Shown: positions 11,668-22,744 of the stretch, piece by piece
How the letters are laid out: the number at the start of each line of letters is the position of its first letter
Numbering within the stretch: the stretch's first letter is position 1
Assembly: GCF_046630445.1 (NCBI RefSeq)
Contig: NC_092334.1
Location: 109,441,001-109,505,000, forward strand
Reading direction: 5' to 3'
DNA: 64,000 bases
DNA from: Rutidosis leptorrhynchoides
Taxonomy: Eukaryota; Streptophyta; Magnoliopsida; Asterales; Asteraceae
The notes under the pieces: generated by a model
Databases searched by the model: none
What the model saw: the letters and a program-made list of their open reading frames with translations, nothing else
Told to the model about the DNA's origin: nothing
Made by a program: the position numbers and the translations under genes

Positions 11668-13407
11668 AAATAAATAAATTGGCTACCTTGATGAAATAGC
11701 TAAAAAGATAAAAACTGCCATCGGCCGGGCTTGAACCCGCGACCTCCCGTTCACTCGAAACACCCTTAACCAATGAGCTGTTGCTCGATTTCTGATATAA
11801 CATGCAACCCAATTTTATTTAACTATTATATTTTCTGTTTCTAATTCTACCTCTTCCTCTTCAACCTCACAGACCCGATCAGTTACAACATCGAATTAAT
11901 TCTTGTTTTGGTTTAGGAATGATAACGAAAACAGCTTAATAATGGTTGTGTATTATTTTGATTATCAAAAAAAAAAAAAAATCAAAGTAGCAGTAACAAA
12001 AACAGTTCGTAGCAACCTCATATGAACTCCTATCGTGATTTTTAAATTAAAAGCATTTTAGATCCAACTTACAACATGAAAAAGTTTGCACTCGACTCCT
12101 TGAAAGTTTCTGGACAATCAATTTGATTTGAAACATCAAAATGAATACGAATTTGGCTATGAACCTGTCGTTTGACTTTTTGATAATTAAGGGTTGACTC
12201 CAAAATTCGAAATCGATAGACAGAATTGGACCTTGATAATTTGCAGGTAGTTTAAACGAAGATTTTCTAACCTATCTGCATTTACACATTTTGAAATTTC
12301 ATTCGGAATCGTGGTTTGACAAAAAAAATAAATAAGAACAGAGGACGAGTTTTAAATTTCTTGGAATTTCTGTTTTTTTTTTTTTTTAAATCCTCAATTG
12401 CAGTGATACACTAGCTGTATATAATATGGTGATCGAGTAAATGGATTTAGTGAAAACAATAGGATGAATTTTTGTTTTATAACAATTGAAGTCGACCGAA
12501 ATCAGTTTTAAGGACAGAAATATGAAAAAAAAAATATATAACAAAAAAGGTGAAACAGATTGGTACTGGTTTTTGGATTGTTATAACACTGAATCTTGAC
12601 AGAAACAAAAATCCAACTATAGTGTGAAAGATACATATAACAACTTGTACGATCTTTATTTATATAATTTATATAATTGAAATTAATATTAATAATAATA
12701 AATAATTAAATATATTAGTAATAGTAATAATTATATAAATAATAATTATAAATAATAATGCTACTAATAAAAAAATTATAATAATGATAACAATAATAGA
12801 TCTTATTATTTTTGATAAATTATTTTTGATAAATAATATCTATGATATAAGAATATGATATAAGAATATTGATATTAGTATTGGTATTATTAATGCAAGT
12901 AATGATAAAATTATTATAACGACTACAATATAAATTTATATTTACAGTTAATATATACAATTTACTAATCATGTAATTTTTAATGATTATGTATATAGCA
13001 ACTTTCATTAAGTATAAATTTCTTATATATACATATATATATTTTACAATATACATATTCTAATATAATAATTATTTATAGATATCTTATATTTATATAT
13101 AAATTCATTTTTATATACAACTTAATCACTTATACCTTATCTTACATATTTAGTTTTAGATATATCAATTGTATTTTATTATTTTACATTCTTGTATATA
13201 TATACACTTTATATTGATATATTTATATATACATGTATATTTATAAACAATTATTCATGAATCCTCGGGCACAGTCAGATGGTAATTGATTACATGATTA
13301 TAGATTTCAAAAAATTTCGAGACTCAACATTACAAATTTTTGCTTATCGTGTCGGAAACATGTAAAGATTAAGTTTAAATTTGGTCGGAAATTCCCGGGT
13401 CATCACA
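9870..13407 (-). repeat. LTR, right copy (5' LTR in element sense)
   Basis: Nearly identical to 1854-5384. Visible differences include single substitutions (for example near 10277, 10320, 10413 and 10864), different AAT and poly-A lengths, and a 12-bp repeat gain near 12825. Transcription of the element would start within this copy, on the minus strand. Confidence 0.93.
11710..11790 (-). ncRNA. tRNA-derived (SINE-like) Pol III module in right LTR
   Basis: Second copy of the module at 3707-3787: B-box complement at 11727-11737, A-box complement at 11769-11779 and the T-run complement at 11710-11714. All key bases are conserved between the copies, so the module was part of the LTR before this insertion. 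Confidence 0.55.
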
Positions 13408-13412
13408 CAATG
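13408..13412. repeat. Target-site duplication CAATG (right)
   Basis: Pairs with 1849-1853. Confidence 0.85.
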
Positions 13413-14060
13413 CCCATTCAATTTCTATCATAAATGACCAATGCTAAAGAACAAAGTGAACCTACAATTCTTATTTTTCTTCGGTGGTCCAGCAAATCAT
13501 TATAAATTGAGAATCAACAATTTGTAGTAGCTAGTTTGTCCTGAAGCGTTGCAACCCGAGCCTACAAAGAAATATTGAGACTATGTTCATATACTTTGAA
13601 TCAATGTTGTAAAAAACCCGATTACTCGCCGATTAATCCCCGATTAATCATTTTTTAGAGTAATCCGTTCCGATTTCTCAAAATTCGTTTAATTGGTCGG
13701 TCAACGTCAATTAGTAGGTCAAAATCTAACTTGGTAATAAAAGTCGGTCATAGTCAAAATTAGTCAACATTCAACATGAATTTAAACTAGACATTTATAG
13801 TTTTTGAACAAAATGAATCATTTTATATAATTATGTTAAAATTCATGTTTATTTTTTTAGTTTTCTTCTATATTTACACATATAATTTTTTTGAAATTTA
13901 ATATTTAAATGTATAAAGTACAATCCGATTAATTATAATTAATCCCGAATTACCGATTAGTCCTTCAATAATCCCGACCGATTAATCTCCGAATAGCGAA
14001 TTTTGCAACTTTGCTTTGAATCACTCAATCCTCTTTCTATTGAGGTATCAATTACCATGA
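13413..14060 (-). pseudogene. Duplicated 3' end of the TPR/ferredoxin-like gene (last exon only)
   Basis: Matches 57820-58050. On the minus strand it contains a copy of the last coding exon, about 13508-13555, encoding a peptide that starts ARVATLQDKLA and ends in NC plus a TGA stop. The AG acceptor is kept (the complement CTACAAAG follows the exon on the plus strand). Exons 1-4 of the gene are absent. A 410-bp MITE (13604-14013) interrupts the intron portion. The host paralog at 57895-57942 differs by a few residues. It cannot make the full protein. Confidence 0.85.
13604..14013. mobile_element. MULE-type MITE, 410 bp
   Basis: The insertion is flanked by a 9-10 bp direct repeat (CTTTGAATCA at 13594-13603 and 14014-14023). 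The paralogous locus near 57977 has a single copy of this motif and no insert. The termini are imperfect inverted repeats: GTTGTAAAAAACCCGATTAC on the left, and on the right the complement of GTTGCAAAATTCGCTATTCG, followed by shared GATTAATC motifs. The interior is AT-rich with no ORF. The TSD length suits Mutator-like elements. Confidence 0.75.
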
Positions 14061-14101
14061 ACAAGTGCAAGGAAAATGCCTGATGATGCCCATAGGCCCA
14101 T

Positions 14102-14440
14102 TAGACTGTTTCAAACTCTGACTGTGATGTTAAAGTCAAATTGTGCACTTTTTGATGAAAATGTGGGTTTTTGATTGTGACTGTATTCGACATTTGTTAA
14201 CCCTAAATGTCAAATTTTTGTGTCAAATATTTGTAGGGTGATGTGGTAAAATATAATTGGAAGTGGAGTAGAAAAAAAATTAATTAATAATATAAATAAA
14301 TGGCTTTAAATTGTGATTGGCTGGACACTTCAACTGACGCAACCTTACCCTCCGTTGAAAATTCGACAAACGGTGTGTTCCGTCAACTTTTGAGGCCGCC
14401 TTATTTCCGTTGCATTTCGTCAGACGGTGACACCTCACCT
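14102..14440. mobile_element. Diverged or partial Harbinger-like MITE
   Basis: The interior shares order and wording with the complete MITE at 60055-60445: GTGTCAAATATTTG, GGTGATGTGGTAAAAT, ATTGG, a TTAATTAATAATA stretch, GATTGGC, and a GACGG-containing right part. Clean terminal inverted repeats were not found, so the limits are approximate. Confidence 0.45.
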
Positions 14441-14855
14441 CACCTCACCTCATATTTATCAGATGTATTCATTTTTACAGATCTATATGACTATATCCCT
14501 CTCTCATCAGATCTAAAATTCATCTCACCAGATTCATCTTCATCTCTCTAGTAACATTATCATAGTAACATTATCATCTTCATCGATCACAGATACATCT
14601 CAAATCTCACCTTCATAAAACATCATCAAAAATCAGAAAACACAATAAATATCCCAGATCTAATTTTCATCTTCATCTTCATGCCTTCGTATGTATTTTC
14701 ATGAAAGTTTGTGGATCTTCAAGTTTGAAGATAAAAATACAAAACAAGCTCATAATCATCATTCTTACCATTAACCTAACCTTCCTCAACTTCTAGCTCG
14801 AATTTACAACTACAAATCAAGTGAATATCTAGAGTTCTTTGAAAAGAGACTCTAC

Positions 14856-15215
14856 CATTACAAACTGGATCTTGTATCTACCAACTTCAAGGACTTAGAG
14901 CAAGCACGTGGTATGAAGTCAAGATATCATATTCTGCTTCTGTAGGTACAATACATCATCTTCTTTGGAGGTGGCAAAGTGGGTGGGTCAGCGGGTTGGG
15001 TAAAAGATCAAAACATGTTAGAGTCAGAACTCAGAACAGGTCTTTTATCTTTCTCTTTGTTTCGTATATATAATTATATATAATAAATATAATCATAATA
15101 TAAATAATTAATTAATGTAAGTAATGTATTAAATATGGTTAAAGCACCTGTATAGTTAAGATATTAGTAATAAGGTTGAATTAAGAGATCTAACAGGTTG
15201 TAAGTCCCAAATAAA
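14856..15215 (+). pseudogene. Exon-2 fragment of the small membrane-protein gene (copy A')
   Basis: From about 14856 to 14943 the sequence matches exon 2 of the intact copies, encoding a stretch ending in W-Y-E-V-K-I-S-Y-S-A-S just before a GT donor. The following intron text (AGGTGGCAAAGTGGGTGGG and onward to about 15215) also matches. Exons 1 and 3-5 are missing, so it is a non-functional duplicate. Confidence 0.8.
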
Positions 15216-15403
15216 TACTTATTATTTTTGTTTGTCGAAAAAATATTGTTCGTTAGCTTAAATAACAATAAAATATCATCGAAGTTCCAATAATGCTCAT
15301 TATTATTGTCAATGTGACATTCAGTATGACAATAAGTTTATAAATCACTCTTTTTAACAACTCTTTTTAATTAAAATGAAGAACAAATTAAACACTTATC
15401 TAA

Positions 15404-15408
<5 letters not shown>

Positions 15409-15457
<49 letters not shown>
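15409..15457. repeat. (TA)n microsatellite
   Basis: About 24 TA units, lying between the exon-2 fragment and palindrome 1. Confidence 0.9.
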
Positions 15458-15460
<3 letters not shown>

Positions 15461-16616
15461 TCAATAAAAAGTCAAATTAGACTATAATCATAATAACAAG
15501 TCAAAGGAAACTTATTTCACTCATTCATATATCAATACCAAGATATATCAAGAACTATTTCTTTTCCAAAAAAATGAGTAAATCAAATTACCCCGATCAC
15601 TTAGACTCAGAAACCTAGAGCTAGACTCAGAAACCTAGAGCAGATCTGGTGTCCTAATTGGCGAACAGAAAATAATTTAACATCTTCATTTGCTTTATGC
15701 ATGGACGAATATGCAGATTTGCAAGAATCAAAAGATAAACAATAATTTATAATATTTATGCATGAAGAGACGAATACTCAGAAACCGTAAATTATAATTT
15801 TATAATATTTATAATAATATAAACTTCCCCTCCATTTTTTCTTTCTTTTATATTTATATTTATATTTATATTTATATGCATCGAAAGATAACAGAAAAGA
15901 ATTCAACATCTTCATTGCAGAGCCGAATTTGCAGATCTGCACGAATCCATATGCTCCAAAGTGTTAGTGTGTGTTTAAGCATGCAAACCATCTTTGCTTT
16001 TTGGTGTTATATGAATATCATAAAACAAAAGTCCACACACAAACACACACATATATGTGTGTGTGTGTGAATAGATGTACCGAAGGCTCGTTAAGTATGA
16101 CGTCAAATATTCTCCATTGAAGTCTATTTATAGGATTTGAATCATATCTTAATAAATATTGATCATCGTGAAAGAAATTTTTGCACGTAGACGGTCATAC
16201 AACTGCTCCGTACAACATTTTACGCAAGAGAAAAACAAATTAGTTAGGCCCACCATACCCAAAACCATCTCCTTTTCTACTATATATCTTTTTCCTTATA
16301 AACTCCAAAACCTATAAAAACTTACTCTAAAACTTCTCTTCTTTCAAACTTTAAAATATATGATATATTAATGATGATTCACAAGTAACACCATGAATAG
16401 GGTATAGTAAGTATAAAAATCCCAAGTCTAAATCATCTTTTAAACTTAATATAATCGTGGAACATAATATAAACTAAACTTACGAATTACTTAATATAAA
16501 CTAAACTAAAACTAGTTAAATGTTTTGCATTGGGATTTGAGCATCTTCTTGGTAACTAGTTTTGTTTTTTCTTTGAAAATTGAATATCCACAATGCCTTC
16601 AGCAATATCCGCTTCA

Positions 16617-16907
16617 CTAGTCCACAGAAAAATCATCAACGATACATTTAACTTCCGTGGAGTGGAATTGACAGGAATTCGGGATCAAGGCCATCGTGCT
16701 AACACTTTGCCCTGTACTCGTGTCAATGATCACGAGCATATCTTGGTACAATCTAGCAACAATCGGCTTTCGTCGATCGATGAATCTTAAAGTCATTTTT
16801 GCTTCAATCCCTTCGTCGGTAATAGTGATTGGTGGAGTTGACAACTCCTCCTTCGACATATGCTTGTTGCTCCAGGTTGTCAGCGTAGCGAAATCCCCGA
16901 TGATCAA
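16617..16907 (-). CDS. Unidentified ORF in left arm of palindrome 1, 96 aa
   Basis: This ORF reads outwards from the palindrome centre and has a near twin in the right arm. Shared features are an MSKEEL start region, a T-P-P-I-T-I motif, a basic R-F-I-D-R-R-K-P motif and an A-R-L-Y-Q-D-M-L-V-I-I stretch, followed by I-P-N-S-C-Q. The frame is preserved better than its surroundings, and related broken frames occur at 20746-20960 and 27660-27900. I do not recognise the family. It may be a host gene fragment captured by the foldback element. The last residues differ from the right-arm version because of a small frame change near 16640. Confidence 0.4.
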   Translation of the reverse strand: MIIGDFATLTTWSNKHMSKEELSTPPITITDEGIEAKMTLRFIDRRKPIVARLYQDMLVIIDTSTGQSVSTMALIPNSCQFHSTEVKCIVDDFSVD

Positions 16908-17206
16908 AGATAAAAAGTCTGAAATTAATGTAATGTATGAACTTATAAACTCTTAATAGAGATATTTATGTATTTTTTATATTATTTTCATTAATAAATA
17001 AAATAAATGTTTGTGATAAAAATACAACCTACGATGGTGGTACTTTTTCACAAACATTTATGTTATTTATTAATGAAAATAATATAAAAAAAATACATAA
17101 ATATCCCTATTAAGAGTTTATAAGTTTATACATTACATTAATTTCAGACTTTTTATCTTGGATCATCGGGGATTTCGATATGCTGACAACCTAGATCAAC
17201 AAGCAT

Positions 17207-17500
17207 ATGTCGAAGGAGGAGCTGCCAACTCCACCAATCACTATTATCGACGAATGGATTGAAGCAAAAATGACTTTAAGATTCATCGATCGGCGAAAGC
17301 CGATTGTTGCTAGATTGTACCAAGATATGCTCGTGATCATTGGCATGAGTACTCGGAAAAGTTTTAGCAAGATGGCATTGATCCCGAATTCCTGTCAATT
17401 ACACTCCACAAGAGTTAGGTGTACGAGAGACAAAGATGACTTGGTGATTTTTCCGTGGGCCAGTGAAGCTGATATTGCTGAAGGCATTGTGGATATTTAA
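17207..17500 (+). CDS. Unidentified ORF in right arm of palindrome 1, 97 aa
   Basis: Mirror copy of the 16617-16907 ORF, sharing its MSKEEL, T-P-P-I-T and F-I-D-R-R-K-P motifs. It adds a C-terminal segment, D-K-D-D-L-V-I-F-P-W-A-S-E-A-D-I-A, ending in V-D-I plus stop. Two or three residues that agree in the other copies differ here (for example W for G in the D-E-G motif), which suggests drift. No signal peptide or membrane segment. Function unknown. Confidence 0.4.
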   Translation: MSKEELPTPPITIIDEWIEAKMTLRFIDRRKPIVARLYQDMLVIIGMSTRKSFSKMALIPNSCQLHSTRVRCTRDKDDLVIFPWASEADIAEGIVDI

Positions 17501-18289
17501 TTTTCAAAGAAAAAACAAAACCACTTACTAAGAAGATGCTCAAATCCCAATGCAAAACATTTAACTAGTTTTAGTTTATATTAAGTAATTCGTAAGTGAA
17601 GCTTAGGTTATATTATGTTCTACGATTTTATTAAGTTTAGAAGATGATTTAGACTTGGGATTTTTGATACTTACAATGCCCTATTGATGGTGTTACTTGC
17701 GAATCATCATTAATATATCATATATTTTTAAAGTTTGAAAGAAAAAGTTAAAGTTTTAGAGTAACTTTTTATAGGTTTTGGACTTTATAAGGAAAAAGAT
17801 CAGTAGAAATGGAGATGGTTTAGGGTATGGTGGGCCTCACTAATTTGTTTTTCTGTTCCGTAAAATGTTATACGGAGTAGTTGTAAGACCGTCCAAGTGC
17901 AATAATTTCTTTCACGATGATCAATATTATAAATTCTTAATCATTATTAGGATATGATTCAAATCCTATAAGTAGACTTCAATGGAAAATATTTGACGTC
18001 ATACTTAACGAGCCTTCTGTACATCTATTCACAGAGACATATATGTTTGTGTGTGGACTTTTGTTTTATGATATTCATATATCACCAAAAGGCAAAGAAG
18101 GTTTGCATGCTTAAACACGCACTAAAACTTTGGAGTATATGGATTCGTGCAGATATGCAAATTCGGCTCTGCAATGAAGATGTTGAATTCTTTTCTGTTA
18201 TCTTTCGATGCATACAAAAAACGAATGGAGGGGAGGTTTATATTTTAAATTACGGATTAGGATATTATTCTTAAATGGAGAACTTTTGA

Positions 18290-19300
18290 TGTCATTTTTA
18301 ACGAGCAAGAAATACATATATTCTCACACGAAATTGCGAGAACTTTTTAATTACATGGTTTTTATGCATTAAATTCAATAAATGTTATTTAATGCTCATA
18401 ACATTGGTAAACAAATATACACAACCATAAATTACATGTTCAATTGTGAATTATATGAAATGTTCGCATGGTTACAAACACATGTGAACGAGAAAATTAT
18501 ATAGTTAAACTTAAAATATTTTTTCAAACTATTTTTTTGTTTAATCTTACTCTCCGTTAACAATCATATGTGATTCAACCTACTTCCATGTGAAAATCCT
18601 TGTGATTTAACAGTTCTTGCAGTTCTGTACCTTTTTGGGTTCTCGTTTGAACTTCTGACTACATCATGATCCAAGGGTTTGAAAAACCTCCTCATTGACC
18701 AAAGCATGCTCAGTGGCCTTTAACTCCTTCAACTTACTGCTATTGCATTCAATAACCAACCCGTTGCTAAACTAGCCTTGTACTTGTGAATATTATCCAC
18801 GTTTTACCACAAATAGACTCACAAAGTCACAATCATTGCCGATACAAGGGCATAAGCTTTTGACCGATCCAAGTACCAAATTCTTTGATGTTGCACAGTT
18901 TTGACACCACAGGTCCCAAGTCGACATCCATGCAACCACAAACAGGGGGATCCAAGTTAATAACGCCAGATTCAACTGAATTGGGCTTAAGGCCTAAACT
19001 AACATCCAACCTTAAACATCAGGGCCCAAAACAGAATCAATTTGGGCTATAGTGTTAACAGTACTAGGCAAGACTTTAGGTCCAACATCTCCTCCGATCC
19101 CAACCCAACTTAGATATCAAAATTGATCAGACTCATCGCCAACACAAACATCTTTTCCAACCCCGATCTCATCACAGTTACGATTAAACACACCAGCTTC
19201 ATCAACCATTTTATATGTATGTAGTTAATACAGTAGTTAATTAATCATCACTTGTTAATATTTATATTTACTAAGCTTAATTTTATCAAAATTCGTCTAA
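18290..19300. other. Intergenic, degenerate; possible old coding remnant on minus strand
   Basis: The minus strand of 18600-19200 has several short open segments in different frames (longest 18793-18975, 60 codons) with non-random Trp/Cys-containing wording, but no recognisable domain. It could be a decayed LINE or host exon; the evidence is too weak to decide. Near 18278-18330 a segment resembles 17980-18045 in palindrome 1 (AACGAGC and GATGTCAT/GACGTCAT motifs), a short direct repeat across the palindrome edge. Confidence 0.35.
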
Positions 19301-19309
19301 CTTCCTCTA

Positions 19310-20600
19310 TTTCCGTTAGTAGCTCGAGTGTAAAATCACTGACTGAGCAATCATCTCTTTGTTTTCATCTGATTATCCGGCGACGGCGGCTGATAGACTG
19401 CGACACACGTTGACTAAGTGAACGAAATTTTTCTTTGATTTCAGGTATCTCTTAATTTCTCAGATTTACGATGCATTGATACTCTCGAATAAGATGTTCC
19501 AGAGTACACAATCTCTTTAGGTGGCTAATATCACTGAATGGGTGTTTATTAGGTTGAGAAATACATTGAAAGGCGAAACTACTAATTTAATTGATTTTAC
19601 ATGTTTCTAAGGTTTAAATACTTTGAGTAATATAATATGTTGTTTGATGTTTAATATTAGTGTTGTCTTTTTGTTGTATTAAATATATGATTTTTAGTAG
19701 AAAAAGGAGCTCGCGCGATGCTGCGGGGCTTTTGGCTTGCGTATTCATAGTTAACGGAGCGTATTATAGGTGTGTATATGTATTGAATATAGTCCGAAGT
19801 ATTGATCGTTTTTTTAAGTGTCCGTTTCGCGTATAATTAGTCCCGTTGTGTTCGTAAGATTTTTTTGAGTTAAATGGCCTTTTGCATATTCTTTTGCTAA
19901 ATTGATGAGCTAGATTGTGGAAATGAAACCAAATCATGTTTATTTTTGATGATTTTTGATTTTCTTGGGCTTTTCATTATTTTAAAATTGCGGATGCCGA
20001 TAATGAGCTGGATTTGAATTTAAAGCACACACATTTAAGTTTAGTATAATCGTACATGGCTTCAAGTTAGGTGAAATGCTAAATTAAAATTATGATGTCT
20101 AAACTGTATGTTTTATCTATTCAGAAAAAACAACTCGGAAGCTAGCCGTCTAGGTTAGAATGGTGCGTGCAAGTACTCAAACTTGTTGCCTTCTGCTTTG
20201 CATGATAACGTTACAAGCCTTATGCAGGTACTTTCTTACATGATCAATTATGTAATTGGTTGACTTTGACTTTATTTTTCGTCAGTTATAGTAATACAAT
20301 TACAAGAGTAGCATACATAGATGGTTGCTAATTTTTCTTGTTTTTTATGATGCAAATGTTAAAGGGCGGACCAGTATGTCTTAGAAGTTGGTCAAGAGTT
20401 ACTAAAGGAAACTCTACAATTACAAACCAGATCCCGTATCTACCAACTTCAAGGGCTTAGACCAAGCACGTGCTATGAAGTCAAGATATCATATCCTGCT
20501 GTAGGTACAATACATCATCATCTTTTGAGGTGGCAAAGTGGGTAGGTCAGTGGGTTGGGTAAGAGGTCAAAACGTGACCAAGTCAGAACTCGGAACATGT
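19310..20600 (+). pseudogene. Truncated copy A of the small membrane-protein gene (exons 1-2 only)
   Basis: The 5' UTR exon (about 19310-19444) and its following intron match copy C (55070-55214). Coding exon 1 is 20160-20227 (start MVRASTQTCCLLLC, signal-peptide-like) and exon 2 is 20365-20500. Both splice junctions are kept, but exon 2 has lost the last serine codon before the GT donor and a conserved Trp in the W-Y-E-V motif is Cys. Sequence matching intron 2 ends near 20600, and exons 3-5, including the membrane segment, are missing. Palindrome 2 begins 140 bp later, so a rearrangement with that element probably removed the 3' half. If transcribed it could give only a short secreted fragment. 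Confidence 0.85.
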
Positions 20601-22295
20601 ATTTTATATTTTCTTTAGTTTCTATATAAATATAAATATTTAATGTAGTTAACATATAATGTATTAAATATGCTTTAAACACTTATGTAATTAAGATACT
20701 AGTAATAATGTCGAAATTGACTCAAGTAAGTCGGGATTTTGAGCATTTTGCTAACATTTTGCCCACTACTTGTTTCAACGATCACGACCATCTGGTTGTA
20801 CAATCTTGCTAAAACCGGCTTCTGCGATCGATGTGTCTTTAAGTGATTTTCGCTTCAATCCCTTCGTCGGTGATAATGATATTAGGAGTTGGAATTTTCT
20901 GATTGCTCATATGTTTGTAGCTCTAATTTGATAACATATTAACATCCCCAATGGTCCAAGTTAAAAAGTCTGAAATAAATTTAAAAATAAGTATGAATAA
21001 GTAGTGTATAAATATATAAACTTTCCGCTTCAATGCTCTATCAAATATTTACGAACACTCCTTGATCAATACTAACCCACGTTGTTGGTGCCAACCTCTC
21101 ATCACCTCAACAGATTAGTACCAACAACTCATTAAACCCAGTTGATGACCATTAATTACCACGATTGTTGGTGTCAACCTCTCATCATCTTCAAAGGATC
21201 AATACCCACCGACTAAACACCAGTTGATTACCACCAATCACCTACGATTCTCATCCAGCTCTTCACGTAAAAATAATCATCCAGGCTCAGATGAAAAGCG
21301 CTACGAAAAAAAAACAGTAGAAGAAAAGGCAATTTTCATCAAAGAAAAGACAACTAGAGCCTTGGTAATTATATTTTTCTGCAAATTATTTAAGCAAAAG
21401 TACGACCTTCAAAAAAACTCTTTAAATTGTTGAAAAAAGTAGATTACGTTGGAATCTATATATTTCGCGATGAGAATTATATGAAGATTTATAAGTTCCT
21501 GGTTGCAAATAAGTTGGTGATATTCAAATTTTCTGTGGACAACAAAATAATGATCGATGGTACAATTTATATGGTTTTCAAAAACAGGCGTGTTCTCATC
21601 AAAGGTAGTAATATAATTAAGGTTTTTTTTTTTATTCATGATGTAATGTAACTTCTTTAATGATTGTTTTATTTGAAATACGAGAAAAAAGTTATTTTTA
21701 AAATAAAACGAAAACAAAATAACTTCCTTTTTCTCCTATTTAATATAAAACAATCATTAAAGAAATTACATTACATCATGAATAAAAAAGATAATTTTTT
21801 TTTTTAATTATATTACTACCTTTAATGATTATACACCTCTTTATGAAACCACATAAATTGTACCAGCGAGCATGATTTTGTTGACCACCAAAAAATTTGA
21901 AGATCGCCAACTTATTTACAACAACAAACTTATAAATCTCCATACACTTTTCATTGAGGAGTGTATAAATTTCAATGTAATCCACTTATTTCAGATATTT
22001 AAACTGTTTTTTTGAAGGTCGTGCTTTTTCTTAAATAATTTTCAAAAAAAAATAAAAAATTAGACAAGGCTCTAGATATCTTTTCCTTAATGAAAATTGC
22101 CTTCTCTTCTTAGCTTATTAGCATCCCTCTTCTGCAGTTAGGAATTGTCCGAAAAGGTTCGCCTCTTCGTAGGGCTTTTCATCTTAGGCTTGGATGATTA
22201 TTTTTTATAGATAAAGCTGGATAAGAATCGTTGGTGATTGGTGGTAATCAACTGAAGTTGAGTCATTGGTGGATTACTGATTCTTTGAAGATGAT

Positions 22296-22300
22296 GAGAG
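22296..22300. repeat. Imperfect target-site duplication of the copia element (GAGAG)
   Basis: GAGAG precedes the left LTR; AAGAG follows the right LTR at 27473-27477. The uninterrupted opposite arm of palindrome 2 shows the original GATGATGAGAGGTTG order (in complement near 21170), so the right copy has a single change. Confidence 0.7.
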
Positions 22301-22643
22301 TGTTAAGGCTAGAACCTGCCTTCTATCAGAGTAGAACCCTAATCGATTATCAATCACAAACAAGCAAGCCGAATAATAAATAATAAACACAGAATAAAAA
22401 CAACACGAGAATTATAGTGGTTCGGTTTCTAGGTGAAACCTACATCCACTTTGGAACTAGAGAGTATTATTATTAATTTGGAGGTGATGATTTACAAGTA
22501 CAATGAGAGACTATATATAGACTAAGAAAAGAACAATAAAAGTCGGCCCAACCAATTAGGGTTGGCCAGACCCTGACTTGGTCACCAAGTAAACTCCAGG
22601 CCTGTTTTTATTGGGCTTAAATACCGAAGCCTACACCTCAACA
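22301..22643 (-). repeat. Copia LTR, left (3' in element sense)
   Basis: 343 bp. It differs from the other LTR by a 7-bp AATAATA-type expansion near 22376 and one C/T change near 22587. Confidence 0.97.
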
Positions 22644-22654
22644 ATCTCCCACTT
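22644..22654 (-). other. Copia polypurine tract
   Basis: The minus strand reads AAGTGGGAGAT directly before the 3' LTR, as is usual for copia elements. Confidence 0.85.
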
Positions 22655-22744
22655 GGAGGCTTCGAATAACATCGATCTGCACTCTTGTACTTCTGCAATG
22701 CAAGACTCAGCTCATCTCTTCTCTCTCTAGTTCCTGCCTTCTCT

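Larger units (their letters stand above)
1854..13407 (-). mobile_element. Non-autonomous Ty3-gypsy LTR retrotransposon (11.55 kb)
   Basis: Two direct LTRs of 3531 bp (1854-5384) and 3538 bp (9870-13407) flank a 4.5-kb interior. LTR ends are TGTG/CACA and a perfect 5-bp TSD (CAATG) brackets the element. The element reads on the minus strand, because a tRNA-iMet-type primer-binding site (TGGTATCAGAGC) abuts the right LTR on that strand. The interior keeps only a short gag-like ORF near the PBS; I see no protease, reverse transcriptase, RNase H or integrase in any frame. It would therefore need enzymes supplied in trans. The two LTRs differ by scattered substitutions and microsatellite length, so the insertion is fairly young. 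It sits inside a paralogous copy of the TPR-gene 3' flank. Confidence 0.93.
15783..18257. mobile_element. Giant palindrome 1 (foldback element, arms about 1.2 kb)
   Basis: The left arm (about 15783-17015) is the reverse complement of the right arm (about 17035-18257). Anchors include CTTCCCCTCCATT/AATGGAGGGGAGG at the outer ends, GACGTCAAATATT/AATATTTGACGTC, and GATGATTC/GAATCATC motifs. The arms are diverged by substitutions and small indels. The centre near 17025 is AT-rich with almost no spacer. Each arm carries one copy of the same short reading frame, pointing outwards. No transposase is present. Similar modules occur in palindrome 2. I read it as a non-autonomous foldback or long-TIR element, but no clear TSD was found. 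Confidence 0.75.
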
